From assembly GCF_030407495.1 (NCBI RefSeq), contig NZ_JASDDG010000032.1:1-60508 (forward strand): a stretch of DNA of 60,508 nt, in the 5' to 3' direction. Below are positions 16,492-24,781 of this stretch, one piece after another; the first letter of the stretch is position 1; the number at the start of each line of letters is the position of its first letter. A model generated the notes under the pieces. It ran no database searches. It saw only the letters and a list, made by a program, of their open reading frames with translations, and was not told the origin of the DNA. Origin of the DNA: Arthrobacter sp. APC 3897. GTDB lineage: Bacteria > Actinomycetota > Actinomycetes > Actinomycetales > Micrococcaceae. A program made the position numbers and the translations under genes.

Positions 16492-16658
16492 TCTGTGCCG
16501 TTTCTCCTGTGGGATGTCTGAACTGTTGCTGCGGGGCAGCGAACCGGACCGTTTCACAGCGTAACCCGAGGCCCGCCCGCATGTCCGGTTTTGTTGCGGG
16601 GAAGCTGAAATGGGATGGAATGGCGGCAAAGTGGCTGGACAAAACCGCCCTGAAGGCA

Positions 16659-16687
16659 TTGACAGCCCGACTGGAGGGCCATAAGTT
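16659..16687 (+). promoter_or_regulatory. xylA promoter (TTGACA-N17-TAAGTT)
   Basis: A perfect -35 (TTGACA, 16659-16664) is 17 bases from a -10-like TAAGTT (16682-16687). The predicted start is near 16694, about 30 bases before the GTG of xylA. The -10 overlaps the inverted repeat at 16684-16700, as expected for a repressor-controlled promoter. Confidence 0.6.
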
Positions 16688-16700
16688 GTTGTTCCCAACT
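16684..16700. promoter_or_regulatory. Candidate XylR operator (AGTTG-N7-CAACT)
   Basis: An inverted repeat with 5-base arms, AGTTG (16684-16688) and CAACT (16696-16700), overlaps the -10 box and predicted start site of xylA. ROK repressors bind inverted repeats at such positions. The arms are short, so this is a candidate only. Confidence 0.4.
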
Positions 16701-16723
16701 AATATCGGCTTTTGGAGTGAATT

Positions 16724-17911
16724 GTGACAACGACGCCCTCACCTTCCGACCGTTTTACCTTTGGCCTCTGGACAGTGGGCTGGACCGGCAATGATCCGTT
16801 CGGTGTTCCCACCCGTGCGGAGCTGGATCCGGTGGAAGCCGTCCAGCGGCTCGCCGATCTGGGGGCGTACGGCATCACCTTCCACGACAATGACCTGATT
16901 CCGTTCAATGCCACCGCGTCTGAGCGCGAGCAGATCCTCAAGAACTTCAAGGCGGCGCTGGCCGAAACCGGGCTCAAGGTCCCCATGGTCACCACCAACC
17001 TGTTCAGCCACCCGGTGTTCAAGGACGGCGGTTTCACCTCCAATGACCGCTCCATCCGCCGTTTCGCGCTGCGCAAGGTCATGGCCAACATGGACCTGGC
17101 CGCTGAAATGGGTGCTGAAACCTTTGTCATGTGGGGCGGGCGTGAAGGTTCCGAATACGACGGATCCAAGGACTTCGCCGCCGCCTATGACCGGATGAAG
17201 GAAGGCGTGGACACCGTCGCCGGCTACGTCAAGGAAAAGGGCTACAACCTGCGCCTGGCGCTGGAACCCAAGCCCAATGAACCCCGCGGCGATATCTTCC
17301 TTCCGACGGTGGGCCACGCACTGGCGTTCATCAACGAGCTGGAGCACGGCGACATCGTTGGCCTGAACCCGGAGACCGGCCACGAACAGATGGCCGGGCT
17401 GAACTTCAACCACGGCATTGCCCAGGCGCTGTGGGCCGGCAAGCTCTTCCACATCGACCTCAACGGGCAAAAGTCCATTAAGTTCGACCAGGACCTCGTG
17501 TTTGGCCACGGCGACCTGACCAGCGCCTTCTTCACCGTGGACCTGCTCGAAAACGGCTTCCCCAACGGCGGCCCGCACTACGAGGGTCCCCGCCACTTCG
17601 ACTACAAGCCGTCCCGCACCGAGGGCTACGACGGCGTTTGGGAATCCGCGAAGGCCAACATGGCCATGTACCTGCTGCTCAAGGAACGCGCCCTGTCCTT
17701 CCGCGAAGACCCCGAGGTCCGCGAAGCACTGACCACCTCCGGTGTCTTCGAGCTTGGCCAGCCCACCCTCGACGCCGGAGAAAGCACCGCCGATCTCCTG
17801 GCGGACACCTCCTCCTTCGAAGACTTCGACGCCGATAAGGCCGCCGAGCGCTCCTTCGGATTTGTCCGCCTGAACCAGCTCGCGCTGGAACACCTCATGG
17901 GTGCCCGCTAA
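16724..17911 (+). CDS. xylA: Xylose isomerase
   Basis: 395 residues, the length of class I (actinobacterial) xylose isomerases. It converts D-xylose to D-xylulose in the cytoplasm using two divalent metals. The active-site His54-Asp57 pair lies in [14 protein letters not shown] carries the metal-binding Glu and active-site Lys, and [16 protein letters not shown] and FHIDLNGQ carry further metal ligands. GTG start with GGAGTGAATT just upstream. It is followed by xylulokinase after 92 bases, with a GC-rich hairpin between. Control by the divergent ROK repressor is likely. Confidence 0.97.
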   Translation: MTTTPSPSDRFTFGLWTVGWTGNDPFGVPTRAELDPVEAVQRLADLGAYGITFHDNDLIPFNATASEREQILKNFKAALAETGLKVPMVTTNLFSHPVFKDGGFTSNDRSIRRFALRKVMANMDLAAEMGAETFVMWGGREGSEYDGSKDFAAAYDRMKEGVDTVAGYVKEKGYNLRLALEPKPNEPRGDIFLPTVGHALAFINELEHGDIVGLNPETGHEQMAGLNFNHGIAQALWAGKLFHIDLNGQKSIKFDQDLVFGHGDLTSAFFTVDLLENGFPNGGPHYEGPRHFDYKPSRTEGYDGVWESAKANMAMYLLLKERALSFREDPEVREALTTSGVFELGQPTLDAGESTADLLADTSSFEDFDADKAAERSFGFVRLNQLALEHLMGAR

Positions 17912-17929
17912 AAGAAATCCCGCTGCTGC

Positions 17930-17957
17930 CGCCGGGTCCGTTCCCACGGGCCCGGCG
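17930..17957 (+). other. Intercistronic hairpin between xylA and xylB
   Basis: CGCCGGG (17930-17936) pairs with CCCGGCG (17951-17957) around a 14-base loop that can extend the helix. There is no T tract, so it is more likely an mRNA-processing or stabilising element than a full terminator. It could set different amounts of XylA and XylB. Confidence 0.3.
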
Positions 17958-18003
17958 TTGCAGCGCCAAACAAGTTGCACCGAAAACAAGGAAAGGTACC
18001 GTC

Positions 18004-19410
18004 ATGGCACTGGTTGCCGGAGTGGACAGCTCCACCCAATCCTGCAAAGTGGTCATCCGGGACTCCGGCACCGGCGCCCTGGTACGCTCCGGAACCGCGC
18101 GGCATGCCGACGGCACCGAAATTGATCCCGAAATCTGGTGGCAGGCCCTGCAGGAAGCACTTCGGGCCGCCGGCGGACTCGACGACGTCGACGCCGTGGC
18201 GGTTTCCGGCCAGCAGCACGGCATGGTGTGCCTCGACGAAGACGGTGCGGTGGTCCGGCCGGCCCTGCTATGGAATGACATCCGTTCCGCGGCGGCGGCA
18301 GACAAAATGGTTTCCGACGCCGGGCCCGACGGTGCAGCCTACTGGGCCGGGGAAACCGGTACCGTGCCTGTTGCCTCGATTACTGCGGCCAAGCTGCGCT
18401 GGCTGGCGGAAAATGAACCGGAGAATGCCGCCCGCACGGCGGCAGTCTGCCTGCCGCACGACTGGCTGAGCTGGAGGCTGGCAGGCTACGGCCCCGGCAG
18501 CGGCCGTGCCGGGCTTGAGGCACTGCGCACCGACCGCTCGGACGCCTCCGGGACCGGCTACTGGTCACCGGCCACCGGTGAGTATCTTCCGGCCGTGCTG
18601 GAACAAACACTCGGCCACGTCCCGCTGCTGCCGCAGGTGCTGGGACCGCTGGAAGCGGACCAGCGGACGCCGTCGGGCGCCCTTATTGGCCCGGGCACCG
18701 GGGACAATGCCGGTGCCGCACTCGGCGTGGGGGCCGGGGTAGGCGACGTTGTTGTGTCCGTGGGGACCTCCGGCACCGTGTTTGCCGTGACCGACGATCC
18801 CTCCGCCGACCCCACCGGCCTGGTGGCCGGATTTGCCGACGCCACCGGGCATTTCCTGCCGCTGGCCTGCACCCTCAATGCCTCGCGCGTGCTGGATGCC
18901 ACCGCGGCTCTGCTGTCCGTGGATCTTCCCGGACTGACCCGGCTGGCCCTGGCCGCACCCGACGGTGCCGGCGGGCTGAGCCTGGTGCCCTACTTTGAAG
19001 GCGAACGCACTCCGAACCTTCCTGACGCCACGGGGTCGCTGCACGGAATGACTCTGGCAAACTTCACGCGGGAGAATGCGGCGCGTGCCGCCGTTGAGGG
19101 CATCGCATGTTCCCTGGCGGACGGTCTGCAGGCGCTGCAGGACCTGGGCATCCAGGCCCGGCGCGTGATCCTGGTGGGCGGCGCTGCCCGTTCCGAGGCT
19201 CTGCAGGAGGCAGTTTCCGCGGTCTTTGGTCTCCCGGTGACGGTTCCGGCTCCGGGCGAGTACGTGGCCGACGGCGCCGCCCGGCAGGCTGCGGCCGTGC
19301 TGGCCGGCGCTTGGCCGGAGTGGAAGGCGGCGAGCGAGTCAGTGGTGCAGGCCGCTGCCGCCCCGGAGATTTTGGAGCGTTACCGCGCGGCTGCCGCCAC
19401 GGCCCGCTGA
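18004..19410 (+). CDS. xylB: Xylulokinase
   Basis: A 468-residue FGGY-family kinase, the usual length for actinobacterial xylulokinase. It phosphorylates D-xylulose to D-xylulose 5-phosphate with ATP, feeding the pentose phosphate pathway. The N-terminal phosphate loop is VDSSTQSCK (8-16), the substrate region is VSGQQHGMV, the catalytic Asp is in GPGTGDNAG (about 231-239), and the C-terminal ATP site is [16 protein letters not shown] start with AAGGAAAGG upstream. It is in the same orientation as xylA and part of the same regulon. Confidence 0.95.
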   Translation: MALVAGVDSSTQSCKVVIRDSGTGALVRSGTARHADGTEIDPEIWWQALQEALRAAGGLDDVDAVAVSGQQHGMVCLDEDGAVVRPALLWNDIRSAAAADKMVSDAGPDGAAYWAGETGTVPVASITAAKLRWLAENEPENAARTAAVCLPHDWLSWRLAGYGPGSGRAGLEALRTDRSDASGTGYWSPATGEYLPAVLEQTLGHVPLLPQVLGPLEADQRTPSGALIGPGTGDNAGAALGVGAGVGDVVVSVGTSGTVFAVTDDPSADPTGLVAGFADATGHFLPLACTLNASRVLDATAALLSVDLPGLTRLALAAPDGAGGLSLVPYFEGERTPNLPDATGSLHGMTLANFTRENAARAAVEGIACSLADGLQALQDLGIQARRVILVGGAARSEALQEAVSAVFGLPVTVPAPGEYVADGAARQAAAVLAGAWPEWKAASESVVQAAAAPEILERYRAAAATAR

Positions 19411-19455
19411 ACTGTGTCCGCGGCGGAGTCGCGTCGCGTCTTCTGCCGGGGAGGG

Positions 19456-19461
19456 TAGGTT
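19456..19461 (+). promoter_or_regulatory. -10 box of a leaderless transcript (TAGGTT-N7-ATG)
   Basis: TAGGTT ends seven bases before the ATG at 19469 and no Shine-Dalgarno is present. It is in the same class as the other TAGnnT boxes in this window. No clear -35. Confidence 0.35.
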
Positions 19462-19468
19462 TTGTTCC

Positions 19469-19873
19469 ATGAAACTCTGGGGGCAGGCAGCACTAAGGGG
19501 CGGCATTCCGCTCGTCATCATGGCGGGCATCGCCGTTGCGCTTTATGCGCAGGGACAGGCACAGGACGGCCGAAGCACGCTGTTTGCTGCCCTGGTTTTC
19601 GGGACTGTGGCGGCGGCGTCCGTCATTTATGACGTTTCGCGGTGGACGCTTGCCCGGCAAACGGCGGTTCACTTTGCCGTGATGGTTGGAACTGTCCTGC
19701 CCCTGCTCTTCGTCAGCGGCTGGTTCCCCACCCGGACCGCCGCGGACTGCTTCGCCATCGTGGGGGCCTTCCTGTTGGTGGGGCTGATTCTCTGGTTCGC
19801 CGCGTTTGTGCTGTTCGGTGTGCTGGTTCCCCGCTTCAAGGAGCGGTCCTCGCGGGTTCGCCTCCCGAGCTGA
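19469..19873 (+). CDS. Four-helix membrane protein, DUF3021-like
   Basis: A 134-residue protein with four hydrophobic segments: about 10-30, 39-57, 67-86 and 98-123. Its size and four-helix layout with a short basic C-terminus (RFKERSSRVR) resemble the DUF3021 family of small Gram-positive membrane proteins; this is a layout-level resemblance. It is monocistronic between xylB and a repeat-bearing intergenic region. Function unknown. Confidence 0.6.
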   Translation: MKLWGQAALRGGIPLVIMAGIAVALYAQGQAQDGRSTLFAALVFGTVAAASVIYDVSRWTLARQTAVHFAVMVGTVLPLLFVSGWFPTRTAADCFAIVGAFLLVGLILWFAAFVLFGVLVPRFKERSSRVRLPS

Positions 19874-19973
19874 GGCATCTTCCAAGACCTTTATGCCTGA
19901 GCGGCGGTTCTCGACGTCACGCCGCCTAGCCGCGTCCATTGTCCCGACGGTGCGTCAATCCGCGACCGAAAAC

Positions 19974-20053
19974 GTCACGATGTGGACAGTCGACGGAGTG
20001 AACAGCATCAGGTCGACACTCGGCGACGGTAAGCGGCATCAGATGGACACTCG
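19974..20053. repeat. Three imperfect tandem repeats of about 30 bases
   Basis: Units begin at 19974, 20004 and 20035, a period of 30-31 bases. Cores are GTCACGATGTGGACAGTCG, AGCATCAGGTCGACACTCG and GGCATCAGATGGACACTCG. The last two agree at 16 of 19 positions and the first agrees with the third at 13 of 19. The rest of the 287-base gap (19874-20160) holds a lower-GC stretch and the promoter of the next gene. Repeated terminal motifs of this style are known at the ends of IS21-type elements, so this may be an insertion-sequence scar; no transposase remnant is visible. Confidence 0.4.
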
Positions 20054-20126
20054 GGCGAGGTGTGCGCGGGATGAAGCCGCTCAGCGGATGCTGTGACTCT
20101 GAATTTCACGAATAATTCCGGAATCC

Positions 20127-20154
20127 TTGTAATTAGTCCGTAAGTACGTAATTT
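20127..20154 (+). promoter_or_regulatory. Leaderless promoter (TTGTAA-N16-TAATTT-N6-ATG)
   Basis: TTGTAA (20127-20132) and TAATTT (20149-20154) are 16 bases apart, and the -10 ends six bases before ATG 20161. There is no Shine-Dalgarno. The surrounding ~60 bases are markedly AT-rich. Confidence 0.5.
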
Positions 20155-20160
20155 TTTGGC

Positions 20161-20691
20161 ATGGCTAGAGAACATGAGGCGGGACGGGAAGCACTCGAGT
20201 CCCGGGTGGAAGCGGTGGAGGCGCGCCTTGACGCCCTTGAACGGGAGGTTGAGTCCCGGCAACTGCCGTCCGTGGATCCAGCCGATGTGTTCTGGGCACT
20301 CAACGGCGTGCGGGACCGCCATCCGGAACCCGGAGGCGTGCTCTTTGCCGGCACCGTCAGCACCGAGGCGGGTGCTCACTACGAGTATCAGTACGGTCTG
20401 GAAACTGAGCACCTGCTCGACGTCGACTGGGCCCAATTCGCCGACTCGCTGGCCGCTCTGGGCAACCCCGTGCGGCTGACAATTCTGCGCGCGGTGCTTG
20501 GCGGAACGGAAACCGTTGCCGGACTGGTGGAGAACCTGCAGCTGGGAACCTCAGGTCAGATGTACCACCACATTCACCAATTGACGGCCGCCGGCTGGCT
20601 GACGCCGCATGCCCGTTCCCGCTATGCGATTCCCCCGGCACGGGTCATTCCCTTGCTGGCTATTTTGACCGCTGCCTCCGGAGGTAACTGA
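20161..20691 (+). CDS. Winged-helix transcriptional regulator (ArsR-like)
   Basis: A 176-residue protein. Residues 3-40 form a predicted coiled coil (GREALESRVEAVEARLDALE). The C-terminal half is a winged helix of ArsR type (LAALGNPVRLTILRAVLGG, then TSGQMYHHIHQLTAAGWL), which should bind DNA. A middle segment around 50-90 may hold an effector or contact domain. Two bases separate its stop from the TTG of the serine hydrolase, so it heads a three-gene operon and probably autoregulates it. It has no metal-binding Cys motif, so metal sensing is unlikely. Confidence 0.75.
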   Translation: MAREHEAGREALESRVEAVEARLDALEREVESRQLPSVDPADVFWALNGVRDRHPEPGGVLFAGTVSTEAGAHYEYQYGLETEHLLDVDWAQFADSLAALGNPVRLTILRAVLGGTETVAGLVENLQLGTSGQMYHHIHQLTAAGWLTPHARSRYAIPPARVIPLLAILTAASGGN

Positions 20692-20692
20692 A

Positions 20693-21778
20693 TTGCTGAA
20701 CCAACGTCGAAAAATTCTGGGTGTCCTGGCAGCCGCGGCGGTCCTGGCCTGCGGACTGATGGCTGCGCCCTGGGCGCCCCGTCTGTCAACGGACGTCTCC
20801 GGGGATGCGGCATTGGCCGAAGCTGTTCGGCCGCTGCTCCAGAAACCAGCTGATCAGATCAGCGTGGTCTATATTGAGGACGGCGAGGTCCGCTTCGCCG
20901 GCTTCGGGGCTGATGAACACACTGAATTCGAGATTGGCTCCGTGTCCAAGACCTTCACGGCTGCTCTCTTGGCGGATGCCGTGCAGCGCGGTGAACTTAC
21001 CCTGGAGACGACCGTCGCGGACATCCTGGGACCTGATCTGGCCGACTCTGACGCCGAAATCGGCACAGTCACCCTGGCAGAGCTGGCGAGCCACCGCTCC
21101 GGGCTTCCCCGTCTGTCTACGGATCCCGCGTCTCTGGTGTCCGGTTTTTTGGGGCCGGTTTTGCACCGTGACCCGTATCCGGCCTCACCGGCTTCGGTTC
21201 TTGGCCATGCCCAGTCAGCCTCGGTGGGCGGCCGGGGCCGCGTGAGCTATTCCAATTTCGGCTACGCCTTTCTGGGACAGCTCCTCGCCAAGGCAGCAGG
21301 CATGAGTTACGCCGATCTGCTGCAGCAGCGCATCCTGGATCCCCTGGATATGAAGGACACGTATGCGCCGGTGACAGCGGACAACCTGCGTGCAGGCGCC
21401 CCGACCGGCCGAAGCGCCGGCGGGCTGGGCCAGGGAGCCTGGACAGGCAACGGCACGGCTCCGGCCGGCGGAATCCGCTCAACCGCCGCCGATATGGCGC
21501 GGTACACCCAGGCCATGCTGGCGGGCACCGCACCGGGTTCAAAGGCTCTCGATCCGCAGTGGGACGCCGGCGACGGCGAACAGGTGGGCCTGGCCTGGTT
21601 CACCCAAGTCTCGTCCGGGACACCTGGACAGGCCGTTACCTGGCACAACGGCATGACCGGAGGGTTCGCTGCCATGGCGGCACTGGATCGCGACGCCGGA
21701 CGTGCGGTGCTTATCTTCTCGAATGTCGCGTCAGGCCAGGAAGAAGCCGCCCTGACCCTGCTGAAGGAGGGCATCTGA
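20693..21778 (+). CDS. Secreted serine hydrolase, beta-lactamase/class C PBP-like
   Basis: 361 residues from TTG 20693, with GGAGG in the end of the upstream gene. The N-terminus (RRKILGVLAAAAVLACGLMA) is a signal peptide or anchor. The penicillin-binding fold is complete: SVSK (83-86, nucleophile Ser83), YSN (from Tyr186) and HNGMTGGF near the C-terminus as the third motif. Family members act as beta-lactamases, D-amino-acid peptidases or esterases outside the cytoplasm. The TTG start overlaps nothing, but the stop overlaps the next ATG (TGATG). Pairing with a winged-helix regulator and a membrane protein suggests a cell-wall or beta-lactam response, which is inference. Confidence 0.85.
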   Translation: MLNQRRKILGVLAAAAVLACGLMAAPWAPRLSTDVSGDAALAEAVRPLLQKPADQISVVYIEDGEVRFAGFGADEHTEFEIGSVSKTFTAALLADAVQRGELTLETTVADILGPDLADSDAEIGTVTLAELASHRSGLPRLSTDPASLVSGFLGPVLHRDPYPASPASVLGHAQSASVGGRGRVSYSNFGYAFLGQLLAKAAGMSYADLLQQRILDPLDMKDTYAPVTADNLRAGAPTGRSAGGLGQGAWTGNGTAPAGGIRSTAADMARYTQAMLAGTAPGSKALDPQWDAGDGEQVGLAWFTQVSSGTPGQAVTWHNGMTGGFAAMAALDRDAGRAVLIFSNVASGQEEAALTLLKEGI

Positions 21779-22272
21779 TGGCTTTCTCGCTTCTCGCCTG
21801 GTTGCTGGCCGGAGTTCTGGCCGTGACCTGCTTGTCCGTGGCCCGGTCCGCGTGGAACTTCGGTGAACGCGGTCCCGGCGTCAGCCGGATGGCCCTCCTG
21901 TCCAGCCTTCTGGACGCCGCTGCAACCGCCGCCTTTTTCCGCCTCGTGGTGCCCTGGAGCACCGGAACAACACTGCTGTGGGTGGTGGCCATGGCGGCCC
22001 TGGCAGCGGCGGTCGCCGGAACGGTCATCCGCTGGCCGGAGCTGCCGTCACACGCGGGGCTGCTGGACTTCGAGGAACCTGGACCCGACAGTGCTGGACC
22101 AGATACCTCCGAACGCGTTAGTACCGAACCCGGCAATGAGAGCACTGTCCGGACCAAGCCGTCGCGAAAGGTGAAGAAGAAGACAAAGAGGAAGGAACCC
22201 GGCCGGCGGGCAGTGGCGGTACGAGCGGCCGTGCTGGCCGCCGTCGTCGTCTTCTCCTTTGCCGTGGGGTAG
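21778..22272 (+). CDS. Membrane protein with basic tail, partner of the serine hydrolase
   Basis: 164 residues from ATG 21778, which overlaps the upstream stop (TGATG). Hydrophobic segments at about 5-22, 38-54, 61-81 and 143-163. Between the third and fourth lies an acidic stretch (EEPGPDSAGPDTSE) and then a very basic one (RKVKKKTKRKEPGRR) that could contact the envelope or nucleic acid. No family is recognised. Translational coupling implies it functions with the hydrolase. The gene ends inside a palindrome shared with the convergent esterase gene. Confidence 0.65.
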   Translation: MAFSLLAWLLAGVLAVTCLSVARSAWNFGERGPGVSRMALLSSLLDAAATAAFFRLVVPWSTGTTLLWVVAMAALAAAVAGTVIRWPELPSHAGLLDFEEPGPDSAGPDTSERVSTEPGNESTVRTKPSRKVKKKTKRKEPGRRAVAVRAAVLAAVVVFSFAVG

Positions 22273-22288
22273 CTTCAGGAAGCTACCC
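22267..22288. terminator. Bidirectional hairpin containing both stop codons
   Basis: GGGTAGCTTC (22267-22276) and GAAGCTACCC (22279-22288) form a perfect 10-bp stem with a 2-base loop. The TAG of the plus-strand gene (22270-22272) and the TAG of the minus-strand gene (22283-22285) sit symmetrically in the two arms. No T tract follows, so its strength as an intrinsic terminator is uncertain. Confidence 0.5.
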
Positions 22289-23254
22289 GGCGGCGGTCAT
22301 CTCGCGCAGGAACCGGACGGCGGCGAGATCATCTTCGGCACCGCCGCCCTCGTGCCCGTTGAACGGCCACGCCGTCATTTGCTTGGGTCCGGCGTAGGCG
22401 TTGTGGGCGGCGAACACGGTGGACGGAGGAGTGATGGTGTCCATGAGGCCCGCGCTGAACAGGGCCGGCACCGTGGCCTGGGCAGCGAAGTTCACACCGT
22501 CGAAATAGCTGAGTGTCCGTTGCGCACGCTCGGCTTCGGTACGGTGGACGGCCAGGAAATCACACACTTCGCGGTAGGGATACGCATCGGTGATCTGCAG
22601 GGCGCGCGGAAAATCGGACAGGAACGGCACCCGCAGTACGGCACCGCGCAGGTCCGGACAGAGCCCGGCAACAGCCAGGGCAACGCCGCCGCCCTGACTG
22701 ATCCCGGTTACCGCCACCCGGTCCGGGTCCACGACCTCCAGCCCGCGGGCGGCCTGAACCGCGCGGACGGCATCGGTGAACAACCGGCGGTAATAGTAGG
22801 CCTGCGGATCCAGGATGCCGCGGGTCATGACGCCGGGGACCTGCGGTCCGCCGCTGCCGGCGCCGTCCGGTGTGGCCCCCTTGCTCCAGGAAGCGCCCTG
22901 GCCGCGGGTATCCATATGCAGGTGGGCAAACCCGGCGCCGGCCCACAGCAGGTTTTCGTGCGCTTCGCCGCGCCCGCCGCCGTAGCCGACATACTCCACC
23001 ACGCAGGGCAGCGGCCCGGCTGCCCCGTGCGGCACCCGCAGCCAGGCCCGCACCGGTTCGCCGTTCCAGCCGGCGAATGACACATCGTAGACGTCGATCG
23101 CCTCCAGTACCGTGGGCTGCACAGTGACCCGGAGGTTCAGAGGATGGGCGCGCGCCTGTTCCAGGGTTTCAGTCCAGAAGCCGGTGAAGTCCCCGGGACG
23201 GGTCTGGCTGCTGGTGTACGCGGCGAGCTGGTCCGCGGGCAGATCGGAATACAT
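22283..23254 (-). CDS. Acetylxylan esterase / cephalosporin-C deacetylase family
   Basis: A 323-residue alpha/beta hydrolase of carbohydrate esterase family 7 (AXE1). The nucleophile elbow is GISQGG (Ser186), and Asp272 (GLMDTITPP) and His301 (FNGHEGGG) complete the triad. The N-terminal RGQG motif near 117-120 contributes to the oxyanion region. Family members deacetylate xylo-oligosaccharides and related acetyl esters. No signal peptide is present, so it should act in the cytoplasm on imported acetylated oligosaccharides, which fits the xylAB genes 3 kb away. It starts from an apparently leaderless promoter. Confidence 0.9.
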   Translation of the reverse strand: MYSDLPADQLAAYTSSQTRPGDFTGFWTETLEQARAHPLNLRVTVQPTVLEAIDVYDVSFAGWNGEPVRAWLRVPHGAAGPLPCVVEYVGYGGGRGEAHENLLWAGAGFAHLHMDTRGQGASWSKGATPDGAGSGGPQVPGVMTRGILDPQAYYYRRLFTDAVRAVQAARGLEVVDPDRVAVTGISQGGGVALAVAGLCPDLRGAVLRVPFLSDFPRALQITDAYPYREVCDFLAVHRTEAERAQRTLSYFDGVNFAAQATVPALFSAGLMDTITPPSTVFAAHNAYAGPKQMTAWPFNGHEGGGAEDDLAAVRFLREMTAAG

Positions 23255-23260
23255 GCGGCA

Positions 23261-23266
23261 AGCCTA
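23261..23266 (-). promoter_or_regulatory. -10 box of a leaderless transcript (TAGGCT-N6-ATG)
   Basis: On the minus strand GCTAGGCT ends six bases before the ATG of the acetylxylan esterase, with no Shine-Dalgarno. No clear -35. Confidence 0.45.
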
Positions 23267-23312
23267 GCGGGTAACCCGGACATCACCGTGCAGCCGGGCG
23301 GAGCGACGTCGG

Positions 23313-24611
23313 TTAGCGTTCCGGCAGTTCGGCTTCGGCCGCTGCGGCGTCGGCTTCAAGAGAGGAGGCCGTGCCCTCCATGGCTGCGGGTCCGCCCCGG
23401 CGGTACGCAGGCGTGGCAGTCGCGAGCACCAGGAACATCACGGCGCAGCAGGCGATGATCACACCGGACATGGCAAGCGCCCCGCCGCCGAACACGCCCA
23501 CCAGGGGGCTGACGACGCCGGCCACGCCCACCTGGAGCGCGCCGATCAGAGCAGCCGCGGATCCGGCCATGTGGCCGTAATTGCCCAGCGCAGTGACAGT
23601 CGAATTGGCGGCGATCAGTCCGTGCATCGCCAGCACCACCCAGAGTCCGGCCGCGAGGCCGAAGACGCCGCCGATCCCGGTGAGGATAATGACGGGCAGC
23701 AGCAGGGACAGGCCCAGAATCACAGGAACGGTCACCCGCAGGATGCGGGTGGGGGAGGCACGGCGGACCAGCGCGGCGTTCACCTGCGCGGAGATAACCA
23801 TCCCGGCGCCGTTGACGGCGAACACCAGTGCGTACTGCCCCGGCGTCAGACCGTATTCGTCCTGGAAAACAAACGGAGAGCCCACCACGTAGCTCATGAT
23901 GACGGCCATGCCCAGGCCGGGAATGAACGCCAGGGCCAGGAAGTGCCGGTCCCGCAGCAGCACCTTGTAGCCGCGGAACACGCTCGGACCGCCGCGGGTG
24001 CGCCGGCGTTCCGCGGGCAGTGTTTCAGGCATGAACCGCCAGACAATCAGCACCAGCACGAGCCCGATGAGGGCCAGGGCCACAAAGACAGCCCGCCACT
24101 GCCAGATGCCGGCCACGGCCTGGCCGATGGTCGGCGCCAGCAGCGGCGCCAGCCCGATCACCAGCATTAGCCGGGAGAGCAGCTGTGCGGCGTCCGATCC
24201 GACAAACCGGTCCCGGATAACGGCGATGGCCACCACACCGGCGGCGGCATTGAAGAATCCCTGCAGAACCCGCAGCCCGATCAGGGTTCCGATGTCCGGG
24301 GCAATGGCGCACAGGAGCGAGACAACAACATGCAGGCTGATACCGATGAGCAGCGGCAGCCTGCGTCCGAACCGGTCCGAGAACGGACCGATTACCAGCT
24401 GTCCGAAGGCGGCGCCGATCAGGGTTCCGGACATAGTGAACTGGGCGGCTGCCTGGCTGGTGTTCAGCTCGGTTGCCACGGTGGGCAGCGACGGCAGGTA
24501 CATGTCGGTGGTAACCGCCGGAAGGGCCGCCAGCGCGCCCAGCATCAGGATGTACTTGATCCCTGGACGGTAGTTAGGGCGGACGCCCCGGGCCCTGGGG
24601 GAGGTGCTCAA
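23313..24611 (-). CDS. MFS drug efflux transporter, Bcr/CflA family
   Basis: A 432-residue protein with the 12-helix layout of the major facilitator superfamily. The N-terminal TDMYLPSLP motif in helix 1 is characteristic of Bcr/CflA drug/proton antiporters, and the loop 2-3 motif A appears as GPFSDRFGRRLPLL. It should export small hydrophobic drugs or metabolites across the cytoplasmic membrane. Start chosen as TTG 24611, with GAAGGACC upstream on the minus strand. It lies 58 bases upstream of the acetylxylan esterase, but that gene appears to have its own promoter. Substrate unknown. Confidence 0.9.
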   Translation of the reverse strand: MSTSPRARGVRPNYRPGIKYILMLGALAALPAVTTDMYLPSLPTVATELNTSQAAAQFTMSGTLIGAAFGQLVIGPFSDRFGRRLPLLIGISLHVVVSLLCAIAPDIGTLIGLRVLQGFFNAAAGVVAIAVIRDRFVGSDAAQLLSRLMLVIGLAPLLAPTIGQAVAGIWQWRAVFVALALIGLVLVLIVWRFMPETLPAERRRTRGGPSVFRGYKVLLRDRHFLALAFIPGLGMAVIMSYVVGSPFVFQDEYGLTPGQYALVFAVNGAGMVISAQVNAALVRRASPTRILRVTVPVILGLSLLLPVIILTGIGGVFGLAAGLWVVLAMHGLIAANSTVTALGNYGHMAGSAAALIGALQVGVAGVVSPLVGVFGGGALAMSGVIIACCAVMFLVLATATPAYRRGGPAAMEGTASSLEADAAAAEAELPER

Positions 24612-24781
24612 ATGAGGTCCTTCGAAGTGTGGAGGGGCAGGAGAGGGGAAATGTGCGCACAGGCAACAAACTCCCAGTTCAGCCTAGGCGCCCGGGGCGC
24701 GGAGGAACAAGGGTGCGGCACAGTGGGTTGTGCCACTTGCAGCGGGGACCGGCTGCAGAAAACGGGAACCGCCGCCGGAGT

